A DNA stretch of 64,000 nucleotides from Armatimonadota bacterium (GTDB taxonomy: Bacteria > Armatimonadota > Fimbriimonadia > Fimbriimonadales > Fimbriimonadaceae), in assembly GCA_018268255.1 (NCBI GenBank), contig JAFDWX010000002.1, forward strand, positions 1 through 64,000, given 5' to 3'. The notes beneath the pieces are model-generated. The model was not told the origin of the DNA. It did no database searches and saw nothing but the letters and a program-made list of their open reading frames with translations. The number at the start of each line of letters is the position of its first letter. Position 1 is the first letter of the stretch. Shown here piece after piece: positions 58,636 to 64,000 of the stretch. Position numbers and translations under genes: made by a program.

Positions 58636-61245
58636 CTACACGGCGCTGTGTTCGTGAGCCTCAAACACGACGCTGGGACCATTCATTCCCACTTTCACGT
58701 GTTCGCCGTCTCGAACTTCGCCTCCCAGGATCTTTCGAGCCAGCGGATTGAGCACTTCGCGCTCGATCGCTCGGCGAAGTGGCCGCGCACCGTAGACCGG
58801 GTCGTATCCAACCGCGGCAAGGTGAGCGAGAGCCTCATCCGAAACCTCCACGGTGATTCGACGCTCTTCCAACCTTCGCGCTAGTTGAGCCACCTGCAGA
58901 CCAACGATCTTCTTGATTTCGTTGATACCGAGCGGTCGGAAGATGACGATGTCATCGAGGCGATTGACGAATTCAGGGCGAAAGTGGGTTCGAACCTCTT
59001 CCATGATCAACCCTTTGACTCGCTCAAACTCTCCATCGCCCATGATAAGTTCGCTGTAGTGATGAGCACCCAAGTTGCTCGTGAGGATTACGACTGCGTT
59101 CTTGAAGTTGACGGTTCGGCCCTGCCCATCAGTCAGCCGTCCATCATCAAGGAGTTGAAGCAGGACATTGAACACCTCTGGGTGGGCCTTTTCGACCTCA
59201 TCCAGCAAGATGACGCTGTACGGTCTTCGTCGCACCGCCTCGGTAAGCTGTCCACCCTCTTCGTAGCCCACGTAGCCCGGAGGTGCACCGATCAAACGAG
59301 CAACGCTGTGTCGCTCGCCGTATTCGCTCATATCGATACGAACCATGGCTTTCTCATCGTCGAACAAGAATTCCGCAAGCGCGCGGGCGGTTTCGGTCTT
59401 TCCGACTCCAGTGGGGCCGAGGAACAAGAACGAGCCGATGGGCCGATTGGGGTCCGCGATACCGCTCCTTGCTCGGCGAATGGCATCGCTCAACGCTTCG
59501 AGCGCATGCCTTTGGCCGACCACCCGTTCTTCCAGGAAGTCTTCCAAGTGGACCAGCTTGGCTAGTTCGCCCTGCATGAGCTTGCTCACCGGCACTCCCG
59601 TCCATTTGCTCACGACTTCGGCAACGTCTTCGCTATCCACCTCTTCCTTGAGCATTTTCCCGCTGGCCTGAAGCCTTTCCAGCTCTGAGGTCTCATGCTC
59701 GAGCTGCGCCTGCACGTCCGGCAGGCGGCCATGTTGAATCTCCGCTGCTCGCGTCCAGTCAGCGTCCCGCTGGGCCTCTTCGAACGAGAGTCGGAGGCTG
59801 TCCAACTCGGATTTGAGACTGCGGATGGATTCGATTTTGTCCTTCTCCGATTGCCATTCGGCACGTAACCCTGCAGCCTGTTCGCTCAGCTCCGCCAATC
59901 GCTTTTCAACCGAAGCCAACCGCTCTCGGCTAGCCTCGTCCTCTTCTTTCTTCAGCGCCTCGCGATCGATTTCGCACTGGCGAATCTGCCTCTCCACATC
60001 GTCGATCTCGGCTGGCACCGAATCGATTTCGATCTTGAGGCGGCTCGCTGCCTCGTCAATCAGGTCGATCGCCTTGTCGGGCAGGAACCGGTCCGTGATG
60101 TACCGATTGCTCAGGGTCGAGGCTGCGACAATCGCCGAATCCGTGATACGGACACCGTGATGAATTTCGTAGCGCTCCTTTAGACCGCGAAGGATGGAAA
60201 TGGTCTCGTCGACAGTGGGTTCATCGACGAGAACAGTTTGAAATCGGCGCTCAAGAGCTGCGTCCTTTTCGACGTGCTGCCTGTATTCGTTCAAAGTCGT
60301 TGCGCCAACGCACCGCAACTCACCTCGGGCGAGCATGGGTTTGAGCATATTGGCAGCGTCCAGAGATCCTTCCGCCTTTCCGGCTCCCACGAGAGTGTGC
60401 AACTCGTCAATAAAAAGGATGATCCGGCCCTCGGATTTGCGGATTTCCTCCAAGACTGCTTTGAGCCGATCCTCGAACTCGCCGCGGTACTTTGCGCCCG
60501 CGACCATCGCGCCGAGATCCAGCGAGATTACGGCCTTATCGCGCAGGCCCTCGGGCACATCGCCACTGACAATGCGTTGCGCGAGTCCTTCGACTACAGC
60601 CGTTTTTCCGACTCCGGGTTCACCGATCAGCACGGGGTTGTTTTTTGTTCTTCGGCTGAGGACTTGGATCACGCGCCGAATCTCCTCGTCGCGCCCGATC
60701 ACGGGATCGAGTTTGCCTGCTCGAGCCCGAGCGGTAAGGTCGATGCCGTATTTTTCCAAAGCTTGGTAGCGCGCTTCGGCGTTGGGATCGGTGACGCGAG
60801 TGCCCCCCCGAATCTCTTCCATGGCTCGAAGCATGTTCTGGGGCGTAACGCCTTGGCTTTTGAGGTATTTGCCCACGCCACCTGTGTCGCTGATCATTGC
60901 CAGCAAAATGTGCTCGGTGGAGACGTACTCGTCTCCGAGCTTTTCCGCCTCGGTAAAGGCTGAATTAAGAATCTGCTGCAGTCGCCCGGTGAGAGACGCC
61001 CCATACGTTGCCGACTGGCCGCTGATCTTGGCTCGCTTGTTCAGGTCTTCCAGCAACATGGATTCGAAACCGCGCGCATCCACGCTCAGCTTTTCCAACA
61101 GGCTTCGAATAATGCCTCCGTCCTGCCGCACAAAAGCTAGCGCCATATGCTCCACATCCACAGCTTGGTTCTGGAACTCCACAGCCACTTGCTGTGCTGC
61201 TTGGAACGCCTCTTGGGCTTTGATGGTGAGCTTATCGAATCGCAT
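58636..61245 (-). CDS. clpB: ClpB disaggregase
   Basis: This is 869 residues with two AAA+ modules. Walker A1 is G-E-P-G-V-G-K-T-A near residue 202 and Walker A2 is G-P-T-G-V-G-K-T near 606. Between them is the long coiled-coil M domain (about 400-530) that marks ClpB rather than ClpC. An N-terminal Clp_N repeat spans 1-140. It rescues aggregated proteins together with DnaK. The final stop lies 16 bases from the tRNA-Gln end on the other strand. No CIRCE or HrcA site is recognisable upstream. Confidence 0.97.
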   Translation of the reverse strand: MRFDKLTIKAQEAFQAAQQVAVEFQNQAVDVEHMALAFVRQDGGIIRSLLEKLSVDARGFESMLLEDLNKRAKISGQSATYGASLTGRLQQILNSAFTEAEKLGDEYVSTEHILLAMISDTGGVGKYLKSQGVTPQNMLRAMEEIRGGTRVTDPNAEARYQALEKYGIDLTARARAGKLDPVIGRDEEIRRVIQVLSRRTKNNPVLIGEPGVGKTAVVEGLAQRIVSGDVPEGLRDKAVISLDLGAMVAGAKYRGEFEDRLKAVLEEIRKSEGRIILFIDELHTLVGAGKAEGSLDAANMLKPMLARGELRCVGATTLNEYRQHVEKDAALERRFQTVLVDEPTVDETISILRGLKERYEIHHGVRITDSAIVAASTLSNRYITDRFLPDKAIDLIDEAASRLKIEIDSVPAEIDDVERQIRQCEIDREALKKEEDEASRERLASVEKRLAELSEQAAGLRAEWQSEKDKIESIRSLKSELDSLRLSFEEAQRDADWTRAAEIQHGRLPDVQAQLEHETSELERLQASGKMLKEEVDSEDVAEVVSKWTGVPVSKLMQGELAKLVHLEDFLEERVVGQRHALEALSDAIRRARSGIADPNRPIGSFLFLGPTGVGKTETARALAEFLFDDEKAMVRIDMSEYGERHSVARLIGAPPGYVGYEEGGQLTEAVRRRPYSVILLDEVEKAHPEVFNVLLQLLDDGRLTDGQGRTVNFKNAVVILTSNLGAHHYSELIMGDGEFERVKGLIMEEVRTHFRPEFVNRLDDIVIFRPLGINEIKKIVGLQVAQLARRLEERRITVEVSDEALAHLAAVGYDPVYGARPLRRAIEREVLNPLARKILGGEVRDGEHVKVGMNGPSVVFEAHEHSAV

Positions 61246-61371
61246 GGGTACTAATTGAGCCTCCTAGACTAAAATCTTATCATGTTAAACGTGTGAGGTG
61301 CGAATTTGGTTCCAGAGCGGAACATCTAATACTAGATACGGTGAAGGAGAGAACCAGGGAGTGAGAGCAGC

Positions 61372-62655
61372 CTATTTGCCAATACAAAACCTACTGAATA
61401 CCGTATCCAAAATATCGGCAGATGCAGTAGCTCCGGTCACTTCGCCCAACGATGAAAGAGCCTCACGAAGGTGGGTGACGGCGAGGTCGAATGGAATCGC
61501 CATTCCCAACGTTCCCATGGCACCCCGCACATGGTCATGGGCAGATTGAAGAAGCGGGTGGTGGCGCACCGAAATCGTGATCTCTGCGCTTCCAGCATCC
61601 GGAAACCGGTCGCTGATCAACTTGAGGAGTTCATCGATTCCTTCGCCCGTTCGAGCTGAAATCGCGATGTGGTAAGAGGGTCTTGGCCCAGGCAAGTCGA
61701 CTTTATTGAGGACTACCACATGGCCCTGAATATTTGTAACTTCCTCTTGGCCAGGTTCGACCAGTTCTAGCACCAGGTCTGCTTCCTCCACGGCCTGATG
61801 GCTCCGCGCGATCCCCAACTGCTCGACCGGGTCAGTGGTCTCGCGAATCCCAGCTGTATCAATGAACCGAACCAGTATTCCATCCAGTTCGATCGTCTCC
61901 TCGACGGTGTCTCGCGTGGTGCCTGGGATGTCCGTAACAATCGCACGGTCCTGACCCAAGATTTTGTTGAGAAGAGACGACTTGCCAACATTCGGGCGAC
62001 CAATGATTGCAACGCGGAACCCATCTCGAAGCACTTTGCCAAGCGGTGCGGAATCGAGAAGCACTTGGATGCGTCCAAGCGCATTCGAAAGTCGGTCGAT
62101 CGCCGCGGATCGGTCGAAAACTCCGAGCTCCTCGCTGAAATCCACATGAGCCTCGATCTCTGCAAGAACACAGAGCACCGTTTCTACTATCAGGTCGATC
62201 TCCCGCCGCAAAGCGCCTTCTCTCAGGCGAGACGCATGGGTCAACTGACGCTCCGTACGTGCCTCGATGGCCTCGACAATGGCTTCGGCCTGGGACAGGT
62301 CAACTCTGCCGTTGAGAAGGGCTTGGCGCGTGAACTCGCCAGGTTCGGCTGCGCGTGCTCCTTGAGCGAGACACGCTCTTACAAGCAGCTCGACTGAAAC
62401 GGGAGACCCGTGGATGCTCAGTTCGGCACTTTCTTCTCCCGTGAAGCTGTGGCCATGGCGAAAAAGGGTCAGCAGTCCGTCGTCACCATGGGCAAATGTG
62501 CCGTAGTAGCACCGGTGGCTTGCGGGTTCGTCCGGCCACGGGGTGAAGACCTGCTGGGCGATGCGCCATGCTTCGGGCCCACTCAAGCGTATCGTGGCGA
62601 CGGCTGCTCGCTGAGTGCCCGTGATCGGTGCGACGATCGTATCGAAAAGCGACAT
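61372..62655 (-). CDS. mnmE: tRNA modification GTPase MnmE
   Basis: This 427-residue protein is a little shorter than the usual 450. It opens with D-T-I-V-A-P-I-T, then the formyl-THF binding domain. The G domain has G-R-P-N-V-G-K-S-S (about residues 216-224), D-I-P-G-T-T-R-D, and N-K-V-D as G4. The last residues F-C-I-G-K are the conserved C-terminal C-I/L-G-K motif. With MnmG, which is not in the window, it modifies wobble uridines. It lies 126 bases upstream of clpB on the same strand. Confidence 0.96.
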   Translation of the reverse strand: MSLFDTIVAPITGTQRAAVATIRLSGPEAWRIAQQVFTPWPDEPASHRCYYGTFAHGDDGLLTLFRHGHSFTGEESAELSIHGSPVSVELLVRACLAQGARAAEPGEFTRQALLNGRVDLSQAEAIVEAIEARTERQLTHASRLREGALRREIDLIVETVLCVLAEIEAHVDFSEELGVFDRSAAIDRLSNALGRIQVLLDSAPLGKVLRDGFRVAIIGRPNVGKSSLLNKILGQDRAIVTDIPGTTRDTVEETIELDGILVRFIDTAGIRETTDPVEQLGIARSHQAVEEADLVLELVEPGQEEVTNIQGHVVVLNKVDLPGPRPSYHIAISARTGEGIDELLKLISDRFPDAGSAEITISVRHHPLLQSAHDHVRGAMGTLGMAIPFDLAVTHLREALSSLGEVTGATASADILDTVFSRFCIGK

Positions 62656-62678
62656 TCGATTCTGATTGTGGACCCAAA

Positions 62679-63065
62679 CTACTGTTTGGCGACCTCGATC
62701 AAGGTGATTTTGTTGCCCGCGATATGAACCTTCTCGCGGGTGGGGGAGGGAACTCGCGCGACCTTGACCACGACGACGGACTCGCCGGAGAATGTTCCTC
62801 CACTCGATTCGATCGCGAAGGACCTGGGCTTGCCACAGGTCATTTCAACAAAGGCGGTGGTCGCTCGGTCGCCGTCAAAGGTCATCAAAGGAGGTTCGGG
62901 TGCCCGATGCTCCAGGAGTGCTTGATAATGGGCAGAAACAACCTGATTTGAGGCTGTTCTTCCGGTAAGCATCAGGATCCCGCCGACGAGGACCAGCAGT
63001 AGGGAAGCAATGCCCGCACCCAAAATGGCAGGACTGAACCCACCCGCACGATGCCCGAAAACCAT
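62679..63065 (-). CDS. Hypothetical single-helix membrane protein
   Basis: This is 128 residues from the ATG at 63065. The N-terminus has one hydrophobic segment (about 14-34, rich in L, V and G), followed by an exported or cytoplasmic domain of about 85 residues. Its strands read V-V-V-V-K-V-A-R and I-T-L-I-E-V-A. I do not recognise the domain. It lies 20 bases after the stop of the pseudouridine synthase and 23 bases before mnmE, so it is probably co-transcribed. Confidence 0.55.
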   Translation of the reverse strand: MVFGHRAGGFSPAILGAGIASLLLVLVGGILMLTGRTASNQVVSAHYQALLEHRAPEPPLMTFDGDRATTAFVEMTCGKPRSFAIESSGGTFSGESVVVVKVARVPSPTREKVHIAGNKITLIEVAKQ

Positions 63066-63085
63066 GACATCTATGCTACACGAAT

Positions 63086-63997
63086 TCACCAATCGGTGAG
63101 GGCGTTCATGGCCTTCGTGGGTCCGTTCGGAATCTGTAGAAAATCCTCGGGCGGCGGAGCTTGAAAACCGATTTCGCGTTCCAAGACAGGATGGTAAAGG
63201 CGCAGATATCCCGCGTGCAATTGGAGAGGCATTCCCTTAGGACCCCCATAAAGCGTGTCGCCTGCGACTGCATGGCCGATCGCCCGTAGATGAACGCGAA
63301 TTTGATGGGTGCGACCGGTTTCAAGCCTCACCGCGACGAGGGACAGATCACCCAGGGAGAGAACGACTTTTGTCTCCGTGGCAGCGAATCGTCCATTCTC
63401 GTTGACGGCCATTCGCAAACGGTTGGCTGGGTCTCTTGCGATCGGCGCCTCGATGCGGAACTGGGGTTGGTCGAGCTGCCCCTGAATCCAGGCCAGATAC
63501 CGCCGCTCCGCAGACTTCTTGGCAAATTGATGCGCCAACGCGCGATGTACGACGTCCGTTTTGGCAACCACGATCAGCCCGGTGGTCTCTTTGTCCAACC
63601 TGTGAACTATTCCTGGCCGATAGTCGCCGCTCACAGTGCTGAGATCCTTGGAGTGGGCCAGCAGCGCGTTGACCAATGACGGTTCCTTTAGCGAAGGGGC
63701 CGGGTGTGTCGCAAGACCTCGCGGCTTATTGATGACGATCAGAGAATCGTCTTCGAACACGATGTCCAACTCGATGTGCGTGGGCGTTAGGTCATGGATT
63801 GGAGCAACATCGATCTGAAGACACTCAACCGAAAAGCCGGGTTTGAGTGGGGTGCCCGACTTGGTGGCCACCGTGCCGTTGACCGAAACGAGCCCTTCCT
63901 CAATGGCCCTCGCGATCCGGGTTCGCGAGAGGTCAGGAAACTGCTCGACCAAGTACCGGTCCAATCGGCTGGCTACTTCCACGGTGAACCGGTGCAT
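63086..63997 (-). CDS. RluD-family 23S rRNA pseudouridine synthase
   Basis: This 303-residue protein has an N-terminal S4 domain (R-L-D-R-Y-L-V-E-Q-F, residues 11-20). The catalytic core holds the aspartate in H-R-L-D-K-E-T-T-G-L (about 134-143), and the family end is G-R-T-H-Q-I-R-V-H-L-R. RluD modifies helix 69 of 23S rRNA. RluC is the other possibility. The start lies three bases from the window edge, so an upstream start cannot be excluded. Confidence 0.92.
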   Translation of the reverse strand: MHRFTVEVASRLDRYLVEQFPDLSRTRIARAIEEGLVSVNGTVATKSGTPLKPGFSVECLQIDVAPIHDLTPTHIELDIVFEDDSLIVINKPRGLATHPAPSLKEPSLVNALLAHSKDLSTVSGDYRPGIVHRLDKETTGLIVVAKTDVVHRALAHQFAKKSAERRYLAWIQGQLDQPQFRIEAPIARDPANRLRMAVNENGRFAATETKVVLSLGDLSLVAVRLETGRTHQIRVHLRAIGHAVAGDTLYGGPKGMPLQLHAGYLRLYHPVLEREIGFQAPPPEDFLQIPNGPTKAMNALTDW

Positions 63998-64000
63998 GGC

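Noticed and set aside
61246-61371. CIRCE or other heat-shock operator before clpB
   Set aside because: The TTAGCACTC-N9-GAGTGCTAA pattern is absent. Only small hairpins are present.
1-64000. CRISPR arrays, prophage, insertion sequences, toxin-antitoxin pairs
   Set aside because: I found no regularly spaced repeats, no transposase or integrase, and no att-type repeats near the tRNAs.

Overview
The window is a dense, ordinary-looking bacterial chromosome segment of moderate-to-high GC. It carries about 55 supported protein genes, two tRNAs and one and a half 5S rRNA copies. I see no phage, insertion sequence, integrase or CRISPR array. The gene mix fits a Gram-negative-type, non-proteobacterial lineage, and my best guess is Armatimonadota (Fimbriimonadia-like). 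Supporting points are GTG/TTG starts, a secreted protein ending in a dockerin-like pair of calcium repeats, a cassette of prepilin-like genes, a dnaG-sigma factor pair, and a split ATP synthase operon. This placement is an inference from gene content, not from a phylogeny.

Layout, left part (1-22 kb). Two 195-bp units, each a 5S rRNA plus its terminator, open the window. A plus-strand block follows: a small membrane protein, a hydroxyacid dehydrogenase coupled to a nucleoside-type ABC transporter (ATPase and two permeases), an acetyltransferase/YjbR-like pair, an archaemetzincin-like protease and a P5C dehydrogenase. Minus-strand genes from 8.4 to 17.1 kb include three overlapping prepilin-like genes, preceded by a leader with strong inverted repeats. 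Then come a VOC protein, an ATP-dependent DNA ligase coupled to its metallo-beta-lactamase-fold exonuclease, MurJ and thioredoxin. Next, on the plus strand, are a glycine-rich secreted protein, DnaG, a short primary-like sigma factor and a peroxiredoxin-like protein.

Middle (22-37 kb). tRNA-Gly has a good promoter and precedes hsp20-lon. A minus-strand group (recG, rhodanese, D,D-carboxypeptidase, rluB) faces it. The ATP synthase operon atpZ-I-B-E-F-H-A-G follows and stops at a strong terminator without atpD or atpC. Its b subunit has two predicted membrane helices and its AtpZ has a long acidic extension. Next are metY, a short zinc-finger anti-sigma-like protein and a divergent ECF sigma factor.

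Right part (38-64 kb). A dockerin-bearing secreted protein has a promoter whose -10 box lies in a near-palindrome. It is followed by a lipoprotein, a DUF4139 protein and an amino-acid/nucleotide operon (tyrA-aroA-cmk-dapA). Beyond these are an AcuC-type deacetylase, a methyltransferase, a UbiA prenyltransferase, a degenerate aldo/keto-reductase-like gene, YgfZ, an EamA transporter, a TMEM14-like protein, asd, an AraC regulator, trpB, metX, a chemoreceptor, tRNA-Gln, clpB, mnmE and an RluD-type pseudouridine synthase. metX and metY together imply direct sulfhydrylation of O-acetylhomoserine. asd and dapA supply the shared aspartate branch.

I did not find a clear new defence or mobile system. 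The most distinctive points are the odd tandem 5S genes, the split ATP synthase operon with its altered b and AtpZ subunits, the structured leader of the prepilin operon, and the sigma/anti-sigma locus.
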